Shown here: in pieces, positions 11,501-22,825 of the stretch | How positions within the stretch are numbered: position 1 is the stretch's first letter | Layout of the letters: each line of letters starts with the position of its first letter | From: Sporothrix humicola | Taxonomy: Eukaryota > Ascomycota > Sordariomycetes > Ophiostomatales > Ophiostomataceae | Length of the DNA stretch: 64,000 bases | Direction: 5' to 3' | NCBI GenBank assembly: GCA_021396245.1 | Contig: WNYE01000001.1 | Span: 1,256,852-1,320,851 of the forward strand | Notes under the pieces: generated by a model | Seen by the model: the letters and a program-made list of their open reading frames with translations, nothing else | Database searches by the model: none | What the model was told of the DNA's origin: nothing | Translations under genes and position numbers: made by a program

Positions 11501-14500
11501 TGCAATAAAAATGCCAAACCAACAATCGTATTTTATGAATTTTCTAATGCCTCCCTTGGGATGGCAACACAGTCCACCAAAATAGCACCATCATAATCCT
11601 CGTGGCTCTCATGTTCTTGGCCATGCCCTAGTCCTCTCGCCTAAAGGACCAACAGCCAAGTCTGGTTGAACAGTCCCTCGTTGATAGTTTAATTATTGTG
11701 ATGAGAGAACCCACGTAGCTTTAGGCCACGCCCTTTAGAGGCGGATTAAGTTGGGGATACCCGCCATAGATTTCATGTTTATGGATGGGGACTTGCCTTT
11801 GATTTATTTGTACAGATATTTTGCCCGCATCGTTTTAAAATATCACCATGTGTCGACTGCTGGAAAGTTACAGCTCATATGGAAACGGTGAACAAGGTTC
11901 GTTTCCGGCTACTCGGGCTTTGCTCTTCCAGAAAACAATATGAGGCAATTAACAACAACCTTTCGCGATAGATCATATTAACAGGGCTCCCGTGGTCTTT
12001 TCTTGATACTCATTCATCCCATAGTCTCGTCTTTTTGAAACCCTATTAGAATAAATTGAACTATTCACTATCGTGTGGGGGCTCGTCTGAAAACCCTAGG
12101 ATGATATATCGACAAGTAGGTTGAGATAACGCTCTATCTACGAGGGATAATCAGTAAAACGATTCGGCCTTGGCAACGACGCAACGAAACGCTGCAATAG
12201 AGCCGCTGTTCCATATTTTGAGGATCATTTTGGGGGGGCGGCCGTGATATTACAAGCTTCGCTCGATGATGTTGAGATAGGACCCTGGGGTATGGCTCAG
12301 CTACACATACGTGGCCCAATTTTACGAGAGGTTGGATCTTCGGGATATAAACTTGGCATGTCAAGTGTATCGATGTCTGTCTGCGCATAATTTTTCAACG
12401 TCAAAGGATGATCTGTATACTCGAAAAGTCTCACCGTGGGAGAATGGTTTTGTCTCGATAGATCGTAGTAAACGTGGAGTCCTATTCCGAGTCGTCCGAT
12501 TAATAAACTTGTGGAGAGCAGATGCACTTACACGTGGTATCGCCACATGTGGATTCAGACATCAGTGATACCAAGGAACGACGGGACGGTCCAGAAGGTC
12601 GGTCCACAACTGAATCAGTCTTCAGAAATAAACAGAAAATGAGGAGTGAAGATGGTGCAGAAAGAAAATGTGATTCCTTTCCAAAAAGAAACAGGGAAAC
12701 ATTCTACCATACATTAAAACCCACGGTAGGTGAAGCAGAGTGCCGGGTAGAAAAAGTCATAATTGGCAAAGCGCCGGACGAGATCGGGCCTCCAACCATC
12801 GTCCGACATGGAATGAGATCAAATCATAGAGAATGTGGGAAACCTTGAGATTTTGAACATAAATGAGAATTTCACAAATAAAAAAAATCACCATAAAGGA
12901 TCACAACACGGGAAGTGCATCTCTTTGACCTCTTGTACAAAAAACAACCCCCACGCTTCTGGTGATGAACGACTTGTTTTTGTCTCGGTGGCAGTTGTCA
13001 GTGAAATGTTAGCACTAATTTGGTAATATAGCGGCAGTTGTGGGACACTATTTCCCCATGTGGCATCACAAATGAAACGACATAAAAAGGAACACAAAAA
13101 TACGAGTCTACCCTCATCCTTTCGCGTCCGTGTTGTTGTTCAACAAAATTTGACCGGATAAGTTGTGACACATAATACATAAATATGACAGAAATAGGTC
13201 CTGTGGCGAGTGATACTCCAACCGCCCAATAGACTCTTGAATGCACTGCACCGTCGACGAGGTGACATATGGGAGCACAATGCCGTTGGACGCCACGGAT
13301 ACCGGATGCCACGCCGTGCTTCGTGGTGCGCAATATTTCGTTGAAAACGACGCCGCCTCACATTGTCTGCTTCTGTTGTCTGGTTAAAGACCTCAGATGC
13401 AACTGCAGGCTCCTGCATCGCAGCTTCCGGCTAGACTCGTGGGATACTTTCTATCTGTCTTGGCCAAGCCCTCACTGTCCAGTCGCTCTTTCCTTCCCCG
13501 CTATCTGGGGTTCTCTGTGTGTTCGTCTTATTCCTACTCATATTGTTGCACGATGCAACAAGTCGTCTCAGGATAACCTATTGCCGCTGTATCAGATGCG
13601 CGTGTGCCTGCTATTGTTCAAAGATCAATATCATTTACCTCGACCTGTATCAAAGTCGATTTTATTTGCAGTCCAGACAATTTCCACACCGCCCGTGTTG
13701 TTCGGCCCCGTGCAGTCAACCGTCGCTTCTGGTCAAAGGGTCGCTCCTTCCCTATCGCTTTCATCACCCGTCCTCCCTGGCCCATGCTTCCTTCCCTGCA
13801 CTTCGTTCCTCTCTCCGCACGCACGATAATGTAACTCCTGCTCTCTCTCTTCTTAATACTCCGGACGAGACGCACCCCGCCTTTGTGCCTCATATCTTTG
13901 GTCAAGTATTACAACCTAAAAGCACGACAGCAGCCTGCAATATTTTCTGTCCCCCGTCCCTGCCTCGTCGCCTGCCGGTTTTCTCTCGACAATCCGTGGT
14001 CCACTCAAATTTTTCTATAAGCTCTTCTCCCATACCTCTTCTGCTTCTTTTCTGCTTCTGCCGGCTGTTCCTCTCTCAGGCCTGTGGGTCTGTGCTCCAA
14101 GAATAGAGAGATGCTCTTTCCCTATTCCTTTTGACTTGGCTCCTTCCCTTGTCTTTTGTCTGGTTCCTGCTCTTTTCGCTCCTCTGTTGCTCCTTCCTCC
14201 CACCGAAATATACAAAGCACACATCTCACCGTGCCTGGCCTTTGCCTTCGACCATTATCTTCTTTCTCTTCGTCTTCTTCCGTCAACAATACCGAAATAA
14301 AGTCAGAGAACCCATCATGGACCTCACTTCTTGCAACATAATCGTCTCCCCCAGCTTCCACTGACATAAAGGTGGCGCGCTAGACATGTCCAGCTGCGAC
14401 ATTTTCCTTTTTTGACCCTCAGCCTCGTCCATTGCAAAACCAACAGACCTCGAATTGCCTCATACCTGTATTTCCACAAATCTTCCAGCTAAACCAGCCT

Positions 14501-15063
14501 GCCAGGTTACCCACCGGGCTCAAAGTCCGCGACAAACTACCGACGCTTCGCCAAGGCGAGGTTTTGTGGCCACAACCGTCCGCGTTTCTTTGCTCGCCGA
14601 ATAGGTCTGCTGGGCTCCTTTCAATCCCCGTAATTTCTCACCCTCTCTCCACATCGCCAGCATTAGCGACGGACCAAGACCGGTCCTTTTTGCCTGCTCC
14701 GTCCATCTCGCCTCCTTCGGATATGATCGTCTCTCTTTTGTTTTTTCTTAGGTGTTTTCGGAAAGCCCGTGTCTTCTCTTGTCCGCCTCGCCCAATTCTC
14801 ATCCCATTATCCCCTTTCCCCTTCCCCGGATTTTGTCTACTCCGCACCGTGTCCCCCAGGGCATACTCACTGAAGGATCATCAGAGGCCTGGCCCCCGCG
14901 CGCGACAGACATTTCCACTCCTGTATTTCCACAACGTCACTGATCAGAACTCTCTCCCACACATTTCTACCCCATTCCCACAATTTTGTGCATCCGCTCG
15001 TATCCGTTGAACCGCATCTGGACCTCTTTTCTCTCTCATACCAAGACCCACCATGGTCTTGTT
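8536..15063. other. 6.5-kb stretch with no recognisable gene
   Basis: It separates the divergent sensor-like gene and transcription factor. From 8536 to about 9420 the plus strand is purine-rich, so the sensor gene probably has a pyrimidine-rich leader here. From 9420 to 11400 composition is mixed and TACGGAGTA-type motifs occur at 9929, 10048 and 11156. From about 11400 to 13250 it is AT-richer and densely stopped in all frames. From about 13400 to 15050 the plus strand is pyrimidine-rich, consistent with a long promoter or leader for the transcription factor. Open frames up to 195 codons occur but their translations look like translated CT-rich DNA, not protein. No tRNA or repeat element was identified. 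Confidence 0.6.
10048..10063. repeat. 16-bp perfect palindrome TACTCCGTACGGAGTA
   Basis: The sequence equals its own reverse complement. Half-copies (TACGGAGTA or TACTCCGTA) occur at 2684-2692, 9929-9937, 11156-11164 and 36218-36226, all in intergenic DNA. Variants ending CCGGA are at 11334 and 13858. Function unknown. Confidence 0.85.
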
Positions 15064-15067
15064 ATGA
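15053..15067 (+). promoter_or_regulatory. Four-codon upstream ORF overlapping the transcription-factor start
   Basis: ATG at 15053 in the strong context CCACCATGG encodes M-V-L-L and stops at TGA 15065-15067. That TGA overlaps the main ATG at 15064 as ATGA. A short uORF ending on the main start could limit or couple translation. If so, the second in-frame ATG (15091) is an alternative start. The sequence is directly visible; the regulatory role is inferred. Confidence 0.6.
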
Positions 15068-18000
15068 CCGGGAAAACCGATCAGTTCGCGATGAGCACTC
15101 TTCTCAAGCCCGTGCCGCCGCCCAAGCAGATTCGCTTTGTCAACAATCAGGGCCAGCCGCCATCGAAACGGCGACGAGTCAATGCAGCGTGAGCTCTCAC
15201 CCGAAGCCCGTGAGACGTGACGAATCATTCAAGCTAACCAATTCTCTTACCCTCCATCAGATGCCTGACGTGTCGCAAGCGAAAGACGCGCTGCGCCGGC
15301 GAGCGCCCGACCTGCTCGACATGCGCGAGTAACGGGCATGAATGCCTTGGTTACACAGATCTCCCCGAAAAGAAGAAGGACCAGAATGCCAGCGCCCGGA
15401 CTGGCTCCTTCGGAAGCGGTCGCGAGCGAGGCCCTGCCAACGACACGAAGAGCGAATATGATGACGACGAAGACGACGGCAATGGCTCAGATGAGCCACA
15501 AAACGACCAATCGGCAGCGGGAGACAGCAACATCACCCGACTAGGCAGCGTGAACGATAATAATGAAGCCGTCAGCGATGGCGACACAATCTACAACGAA
15601 GCCGGCCCGAAACGGAGACGAAAGTCTTCGGGGAGGTCTTCACATGAAGGCCATTCGCGATCGGAGCCCAGCCAAGCCGAAGACTGGGAGCACGCCGTCC
15701 AGGACTTATATCAGCCCTATCAGCCACATCAGACACAGCAGACACAACAGACACAACAGACGCAAGTGCAACAGCGACGAGGAACCCAGACAAGCAGCAA
15801 CGATCAAGCGCAGCAAATGGGTCGGTCGGTATCATTTCACGAGGCCGGCCAAGGAGGCAGGTCACCCCCTCAACAGCGACAACAAGTTTCTCATCAGCAT
15901 CAACACCAGCACCACAACGAGAGCCACCGAGTTCCATACTTTCGCTATTTTGGCCCGACTGCCATTGTGCCCGGTTACAAACAGATGGTCGTTGATGTAG
16001 GCATGACCGCCCGTCGCCGTAGTCGCGGCAGCAGCTTTTCGACATCGTCACCAGGGACCACCTTAACCGATGGCAGTAACTACCGCCGTAGCCAGCTCAG
16101 TCGCCAGTCCAAGTTCGAACCAGTATTCGAGACCCTGGAGAATCTGCCTTTCTACGACCCAAACGACCCGGCACCAGTTCACCCACTCATCATTAACCTC
16201 CTGAAGACTTTCTTCGTTCATCTAGGATGCAACTATCCCTTTTTACGAGAGGAGAGGGTTCTAAGGATGGTGCGGGAAAAGCGCGTGGAACCCATCCTGG
16301 TTGATGCCATGTGCGCTCTTGCTGCTCGGTTCTCGGACCTTCCCGTGTTCACGAATGGAGGTGAAGATGTCACAGATACCAACAACGGCACTAGTGGTGG
16401 GGGGTCTCGGAACGACGGCCGAATTTCACGTTCAGAATATGGCCAGGTCTTTGCACAACGCGCAAAGGCTGCCACTGTTGATACATTCCCCTGTCCCTCT
16501 GTGGCTGCTGTTCAAGCGTGCCTTCTTATGGCATACGAAGGCTTCGGGGCGGATCAGGACAGCACACTGTGGATGTACCTGGGGCTTGCCATCCGCATGG
16601 CAGTCGATCTTGGCCTACAGAAGAAAGTAGGAGTCACACCGCAAGGTGAGAAGGACCCGTGGTTCTTGCGTACCTGGAATGGAAAAGGCGGTGGTGAATA
16701 CGACAGCGAGGATGGCGACGGCAACGTCGGAGAGACAAACGAACCCTCTCCAGGAAAGAAGCCTGTCCGCAACAATGGCGGTAACACCCAGGATGCCGAA
16801 AGCTCTTATGCATCCGCAGACTTGCGTGCAGCAGAACAAGAGCGTGCTGACACTTTCTGGGCTGTCTTCTTCCTGGATCGTGTGATCTCGTCTGGTACGG
16901 GCCGGCCCGTTACTTTCCGAGATGATGACTTTGAGCTCGCCCTCCCGGAACCGACACTCGATCCACTCACGGATTGGCCAGCGCCATTCCCCATCTTGGC
17001 ACAAATCATCCATCTCTATGGCCGGGTGTCTGATGTCCTGAACAATATTCATAGTGCCGATGATCTCACGCATGAAAAGATGCAACGGCTCGGTCGCATG
17101 GAAAACGACCTGACGCAACTCTACCAACGACAAGATCCCCGGCTCAACTTCAACGCGTATAATTTCCAGGCATATGTGCGTGCTGGGCAAGGCACGACAT
17201 TTATCCTGCTCCATTTCTGGTTTCACACTCTCATTATCATCCTGCACCAGCCAACGCTCTTGGCGCCATTTGGCGGTCTTCGGCGCACCCACCAGCTACT
17301 GCCCAATAGTCACGAACTCTCCATGTCCAGCGCAAAAACCATTGCCGACATTCTCGCGTTTGCTGAGCTTATCGATCCAAAGAGCTTTATCGGCAATCCG
17401 TTCACTTCGCAGCCGATGTATATCGCGGCGTGTGCGTTCTTGATGGAGTCGGTTGCAAATGCCTCCCAGCCGGCTTCCCGGGACGCTTCGCCACCACCTG
17501 TAGATGGACAAGCGCGAGGTCCTGGTTATTCAGGCAGCGACGCGCGAACCGGGACCACATCTAAGCATTCCCTTCTTGCATCGAATGCGAACCAAAACTA
17601 TCAGCGCTGCTACAAATCACTGCAACAGCTACACCTGTATTGGGGTGGTGTACGGTACATCTTGACAGCACTGGACCAGAAGTCCAAGGGAATCTGGGAT
17701 TGCGAGACTTTCACGTCTGAGGAGCTGGAGAGTACCAAGCAGCCGATACAACGGGTCTCTCAGAGCAAGATGCCGCGCTTTGACAATCCTTCTTCCCCGA
17801 GCGTACCACCGATTGCGTGGTCACTAACGGGAACGTCGAACTCTGCAAACCCCAGTCTGACTCTGCTTTTCCAGAGCCAGCCAAACGCTGGCGGGCCTTC
17901 TACGACTGGTGCGAAACCACAGGATTCTACACCCCGTGCAAAGGACCACCACAAGCACCGCAAACAGCCATCCCAGCAGTCGCAGCCTGGCCGCCAAACG

Positions 18001-18900
18001 AGACAGCCGCCACCTGTCCAGTACCAGTCACCCCAACCTGCTTCTGCTGCCACGCCTCCTGGAAATATGAAATACGATCCCATCCGACAGAGTCTTCCAG
18101 AAGCACCGGCCATGTATTCTTCAGCCTATCCGCAGGGCAACGTCTCGGCTGTTCGGTACTCCGCGGAACAAGCCGACCATCAGTACCCACAACAACACGG
18201 TGCACCTCCGTCATTTCCGGATAATCAGTCTGCGGATTCAATGTATGCCCGTGGCGCAAATGCTATTAGCCCAAGTGCAAGCAGAAGTCAACAGGGAATA
18301 TATGTCAACAACGGCAGCAACAACATGGGCTATCATGGGCAACAGCAGCAGCAATTCCAGGTTCCGCAGCAGCAGGAATACAACCAGCAGCAGCAACAAC
18401 AACAGGCACAGCACGGACAGGACCAGCAGCAGCACGTCCATCGCCAAGAATTTATACATCAACCACAGCAACAGCCGCTTCCTGCGCCAGTCCAGTCGTA
18501 CAACACGCCGTCGTCGCACCACTCTTCCGCTTACGACGGTGCCATATTGTTGGGTACATCGCCGTCCAACAACGGACTTGCCAACTTTGACCAGGCCAAT
18601 GCGGCCAGTGCGAGCGGAAACAGTCCCAGTGCAGCCGCTGCTATGGGCCATCTCGACGGCAGCGGAATGTACCAGACGGACTTCGGGCAAGGCGGCCTTA
18701 TTGGCGGCCCGTCTTACTCGTACCTCGAGGCGGGCCCGATTCAGGACATTATCACGTTTGACAGTCAAGTGTTCAATATTGGGTCTGACCCAATTGGCAA
18801 TCTAGCACTACCGACAGATCTGATGCCGCAATGGCTTGAGTATTTGCCAAGCAATGTGCTAAACCTCTTTGACGATGGCACAAACAGAGACGACCAGTAA
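15064..18900 (+). CDS. Zn2Cys6 fungal transcription factor
   Basis: Exons 15064..15188 and 15261..18900 give 1254 residues. The 72-nt intron (GTGAGC, GCTAAC branch, CAG) interrupts the zinc cluster. After a basic stretch (residues 34-38) come the six cysteines C43-x2-C46-x6-C53-x6-C60-x2-C63-x6-C70, a complete binuclear zinc cluster. Acidic and Gln/His-rich linkers follow. A fungal-specific transcription-factor (MHR) region begins near residue 350 and contains the characteristic LGLAIRMAVDLGL helix near 480. The last third is low-complexity with Gln-rich blocks, likely activation or interaction surfaces. It should act in the nucleus as a sequence-specific regulator; target and ortholog were not identified. 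The start is the first in-frame ATG; Met10 (15091) is possible. Confidence 0.9.
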
Positions 18901-19258
18901 CGTCACCAGTGGTCTTCTTTTTTCACGTATTTCGCTCTTGGATTATTATTTCTTTTTGTCATGATTTTTTTTCGATAATATTTACTTGCTACGAGGCATG
19001 ATTGGATTTTACGGGTTGGATGGGATTTAAAAGCACCAGATACCTCATTTGCATTTTGTTCGGCGACCGTTTTTACCTTACGTCCACCCTTCCGGATTAT
19101 AATTATATAATTTTTATGATATATTTTGGATTGCATTATTATCTTCTTTATTTCGTTTGAGTGGCTTGATGTTTGTTCATCTCGGATCGTACAATATTCA
19201 TTACAGCGTTTCCGCCAGCATCATATTTTCCCCTTCGGACTTTCCACTACACCATGCA
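18901..19258. other. Convergent 3' region
   Basis: 358 bp of AT-rich sequence between the stops of the transcription factor (plus) and frataxin (minus). It probably contains both 3' UTRs; no other feature is seen. Confidence 0.6.
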
Positions 19259-19936
19259 TTATGACTCCTCCCACTCGGCATCCAGATCCAGCTCCATCTC
19301 GTCTCGCAATAGATCGTTCAGAGCTGAGCCGTCTTTCAGGTAGATCCACTGGCCGGCGGTCTCGTCGCCTTCAGCCGCACCCGCATTGAGTACCCAGTCG
19401 TACCGCTTCGGCCCGGATATGGGCGACGACAGCCAGATCTGCTTGTTGGGTGGCTGCTTGTTGATGACATAGGTGCGCGGGCGAGCCCCGGGTTCGCTCG
19501 GCGAAAAGGCAAGCGTCAAGACGCCCGAGGCATACTCGACATCGACGTCTTCGCGGGCGTCCTGCATGTCCTCCAAGCGCACGAGGAGGCGGTCGAGGTA
19601 CTCGTCGGCGAGAGCGTGGTACTCGGACTCGGTCATGGGCATTGGCTCGGCGGCAGATTGGGCATTGTAGGCGGAGACGGCGGGTGCTGCGGTAGACTGT
19701 GGCGGCTGTGCCAGACGGACGGCCGACGGGCGGAAGGGAGTCGGTGTGGAGGTGGCAGTTGAGGAGGAGAAGAGGCGCCGCAAGACGCCTAGAGAGGGGG
19801 CCATTGGTGCGCGCTGGCACTGGCGGCATGCAGAGCGGGAGAAGAGAGGCTGTGTTGGAGCTGTTGTTGTGGTTGTCGCCGTCGAGGCAAGTCGCCGGAC
19901 AATCCGGGACGGCACCGCAAGTGCAGGGCGCGGCAT
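19259..19936 (-). CDS. yfh1: Frataxin, mitochondrial iron-sulfur assembly factor
   Basis: Single exon, 225 residues. Frataxin is a mitochondrial matrix protein that stimulates sulfur transfer on the Nfs1-Isu1 iron-sulfur cluster complex. The first 80 or so residues are rich in Arg, Ser, Thr and Ala with few acids, as expected for a cleavable presequence. The mature part has the acidic first helix (ESEYHALADEYLDRLLVRLE), a strand region beginning DVEYASGVLTL, and the family signature YVINKQPPNKQIWLSSPISG followed by PKRYDW. The C-terminal helix region is acidic. Length fits fungal precursors. It is transcribed divergently from the AP-3 sigma gene. Confidence 0.94.
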   Translation of the reverse strand: MPRPALAVPSRIVRRLASTATTTTTAPTQPLFSRSACRQCQRAPMAPSLGVLRRLFSSSTATSTPTPFRPSAVRLAQPPQSTAAPAVSAYNAQSAAEPMPMTESEYHALADEYLDRLLVRLEDMQDAREDVDVEYASGVLTLAFSPSEPGARPRTYVINKQPPNKQIWLSSPISGPKRYDWVLNAGAAEGDETAGQWIYLKDGSALNDLLRDEMELDLDAEWEES

Positions 19937-20472
19937 TGTTCTTGATGGTGAAGTTTGGTAAGGCTTGAAAAGAAGGTGGGACAGCCTCAGGATTATTTAA
20001 AGGCCGGCAGGAGCTGTCAATCTCAGGTAAGCCGAGTGCCGGAGCGGTGTGTCGTCGAGCTCGTGTGAGCTTTTTCGCAAATGGTACGTTTTTTTGCTCT
20101 TTCCGGTACGAGATCTCTGGAGGCTCAGCCGGCTCGTTAATAATAAATCAGAGCCAAAAAATAATCTGATAGGCGTCGCCGTCTGTTGGCCCAGGGCACG
20201 GCGAGCTAATGTGACAGTGGCTGGAGACCCGCTTTTCTCCAAGGTATTACAGCGACCTGACCGCAAATGTTTGGGCACTCTTGATAGTGGACAGCGGGCA
20301 GTATGACGGAGTAGTGCCCCGCGCCTTGTCTTTGCCGAATTGCGACATGCTGGCAGCTGCGCTTGCATTTCCAACCACATCCACGGCCACGCCTACCACA
20401 CACGACATTGACGTTTCGATTTGCGGCTGCTTCCTCCGACACGCCATCCCTCCACACACGACCTCCCGCATC
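19937..20472. promoter_or_regulatory. Bidirectional promoter region, frataxin / AP-3 sigma
   Basis: 536 bp between two divergent start codons. Both promoters and 5' leaders must lie here. No clear TATA box or repeated operator is visible. Confidence 0.6.
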
Positions 20473-21128
20473 ATGATCAACGCATTTCTCGTCTTCAATG
20501 GCCAGGGCCAACCCCGCCTGACCAAGTTCTACACACAATTGGTGAGTTCGGATCACGCTGGTCGTTTTACAGCTCGCCAGCTCTCATCATCGTCTAACAC
20601 TTGCGTTAGGACACAAGTATACAGCAGCGCTTGATTTCCGAGATCTTTTCCCTCGTCGCCAACCGCCCGCCCGGGTCGTGCAACTTTCTGCCGCTGCCGC
20701 CTCTGCTGGCTCCGCCCTCGGGCTCGACCAGCGGCGCTGAAGCCTCCGACTCGCCGTCCCTCGTCACGTACCGCCACTATGCCACGCTCTACTTTATCGT
20801 CATCTCGACGGCCACCGAGTCGCCGCTCGCGCTGATCGACCTGATCCAGGTCTATGTGGAATCGCTCGACCGGCTGTTTGAAAACGTGTGCGAGCTGGAC
20901 CTCATCTTCAACTTTGAGTCGATGCACGCCACGCTCGCGGAAATGATCATTGGCGGCGTCGTGATAGAAACGAACCTGGACCGCATTGTAGCGGGCGTGC
21001 GGGCACAGGGCGCCGTGGCCAAACGGCCGGTCAACAGCGGCAACAGCCTGACGAGCAACGGCGGCAGCGGGTCAGGCCTTGCCTCGACGCTCGGCATGGG
21101 CGGCAACTTTGTGTGGCACGGGCGGTGA
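20473..21128 (+). CDS. aps3: AP-3 adaptor complex sigma subunit
   Basis: Exons 20473..20541 and 20610..21128 give 195 residues. The intron is 68 nt (GTGAGT, TCTAAC branch, TAG), phase 0. AP-3 sorts cargo from endosome or Golgi to the vacuole, bypassing the late endosome. The protein has the small-adaptin (longin-like) fold signatures: the N-terminal MINAFLVFNGQGQPRLTKFY, then YRHYATLYFIVISTATESPL, and the helix series DLIQVYVESLDRLFENVCEL and DLIFNFESMHATLAEMIIGG. The long C-terminus and the IIGGVVIETN motif favour AP-3 over AP-1 or AP-2 sigma. A Pro/Ser-rich insert near residues 45-65 and a Gly/Ser-rich tail are fungal extensions. Functionally it is linked to Vps39 nearby. Confidence 0.95.
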
Positions 21129-21378
21129 AGGGAGACGAGGCAAGATAGGGTTTATTTACGATCAATCACACGAATACGAAGGCACGAGGGATGAGAAGTG
21201 GACGCACACCTGCGGGCCACCGGTCGATACAAAGAGATGGGAAGTCGGGTATATTCCAAGACCGAAACAAAAGCCGGCAACAGGGCCTATATACAAAGAG
21301 CTACCAGAACGCCGGAATAATGCAGAAGACAAAGAAGAAGAAGGGACACAGGACAAGAAATGGGAGGAGATTTAGACT

Positions 21379-22040
21379 CTACTTGTCCGCCTTCTCTGCC
21401 TTTTCTGTGGCTACACTGCCCTCACCGGCCTTGCGGACAGCGCTGTTCTGTCCGCCCTTCATCAGGCCCAGCGTGTTCCAGAACCACTCGCGCACCTATA
21501 TTGTTAGCATTAGAGGTGGACAGTCGCCTTGGGGAGAAAATGGGAGGGAAATTGACATACCCCGTCAAACGGCTGTGGACCGTATTCCCACTCCATGAAT
21601 AGAACACAATAAATCACAACAACTATAACGTTAGCCTTGTCTTTGCCGGACCGTACACTCTGCTTGCACCCACACCCCATGCACTTACACGTAACACTAA
21701 ACAGCTGCGCCAGCTTGACAAACTTGACCCAGCGCGGCCGTGCCGACGCCAGCGCCACGCGCCGCTTGTACCGCTTCTCGAAGCGCAGCTGTTCTTGCGG
21801 CGACAGGCGCGTAAAGTCGGGCGGCCACACCTTCTTGTTCTTGTACTTTTGCTGCGGCAGGGGCGGGCGGCCGGTGTCGTCTTCGTCGTCAAAGGCCGGG
21901 TCGTTTGGGTTGCGGTATGTATGGTTTGAGCGGAGCGATGACACAAGTGGTGAAGTCATCGAGAAAAGAGAAGCCGTTGGCCGGAAGACTGGGCGGAGAG
22001 CAGGCCCTGTCCGGGCTATTCTCTGTAACGAGGCCGACAT
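21379..22040 (-). CDS. Small mitochondrial-type membrane protein, family not named
   Basis: Three exons, complement(21689..22040), complement(21561..21622) and complement(21379..21495), give 176 residues. Introns are 66 nt (GTAAGT, GCTAAC, TAG) and 65 nt (GTATGT, GCTAAC, TAG). The N-terminus is Arg/Ser/Ala-rich with almost no acids, fitting a mitochondrial presequence. A conserved-looking basic segment follows (KNKKVWPPDFTRLSPQEQLR; FEKRYKRRVALASARPRW). One hydrophobic helix (FVVIYCVLFM) is created across the first splice junction, and the tail is charged. This suggests a single-pass inner-membrane protein. I recognise it as a conserved fungal type but cannot name a function. It converges with AP-3 sigma (250 bp apart) and diverges from the Gon7-like gene. 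Confidence 0.85.
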
Positions 22041-22372
22041 AGTGTGTGAAAGAATGGAAGAATTGATTGTACAGGCTGGCTGTTTTGGTGCGAGTCCCCG
22101 TGTCGTCAATATCAATTTGAGAAATTAGAATGAACGACGTCTCATAGGCCCCCAGCTGTTAGATGCGCCGCTAGAAGCATTTTTCGAACATGTGAAAATT
22201 AGCTTAGATACACCCGAAAATAACTAATCTCACAGAAGGCTGATCCGACTCCCCGCCCCCACTGAAAACAGTCTACAGCAAGGGCTACTCCAACGTCTTC
22301 TTTCTCGCATTGACAACAATAGCTTCGCCAGAGACACATTTTCTTGCCCACGAATCCACCCGCCCGCCGACA
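22041..22372. promoter_or_regulatory. Bidirectional promoter, mitochondrial protein / Gon7-like gene
   Basis: 332 bp between divergent start codons. No individual element could be assigned with confidence. Confidence 0.55.
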
Positions 22373-22675
22373 ATGTCTCCTCCCGTTATGAAGGCTGCCT
22401 ACAGCGCGCCCAACCACGAGTCGTTTACTGCTAGCGAAGAGCTGTCGTCGGCTCCTTCCAAGGACGCTGCCACCAACCCTCTTTCCACAGCCGACAAGAC
22501 GGCCTACCTTGCCGCCCTCCGCAGCGCCGTCTCGGCCGTCCAGGACACCGTCAACCGCGAACTGACGGCCCGCATGGTCATTGACGCGCAGGCCGCGAAC
22601 CAGGTGGCGGCCGACAAGGCAGCCGAGAAGGAGGAGGAAAACTACGGCGAAGAAGTCATGGAGGAGGATGAATAA
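22373..22675 (+). CDS. gon7: Gon7-like subunit of the KEOPS/EKC complex
   Basis: Single exon, 100 residues from the first in-frame ATG at 22373. KEOPS makes the t6A modification on tRNAs and affects telomeres and transcription; fungal Gon7 is its small, mostly disordered subunit. Supporting features are the size, the central helix-like stretch (ADKTAYLAALRSAVSAVQDT, NRELTARM) and the acidic end (KEEENYGEEVMEEDE), which fits my memory of the family. No catalytic residues are expected. Only 150 bp separate its stop from that of vps39. The identification rests on recalled family pattern, not a search. Confidence 0.75.
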   Translation: MSPPVMKAAYSAPNHESFTASEELSSAPSKDAATNPLSTADKTAYLAALRSAVSAVQDTVNRELTARMVIDAQAANQVAADKAAEKEEENYGEEVMEEDE

Positions 22676-22782
22676 AAGAGACGACCATAAAGACAAAAGT
22701 GAGGCGATAAACAACAATGCAAATGGTATTATTATATACACCGACCACCATACATATACAAAAACGTCACAAAAAACGACAC

Positions 22783-22795
22783 AAAAAAAAAAAAA
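22783..22795 (+). repeat. A13 tract in the gon7/vps39 convergent region
   Basis: Thirteen consecutive A bases in the 150-bp interval between the two stop codons, where both transcripts must end. No specific polyadenylation function is claimed. Confidence 0.8.
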
Positions 22796-22825
22796 GAAAC
22801 AATAGCTTCTTCGTCGCCCTCTCGA

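Noticed and set aside
13269..14106. Overlapping plus-strand frames of 186 and 195 codons
   Set aside because: Translation is Ser/Pro/Leu/Cys-rich in the way CT-rich DNA is; no homology pattern; judged to be leader of the transcription factor.
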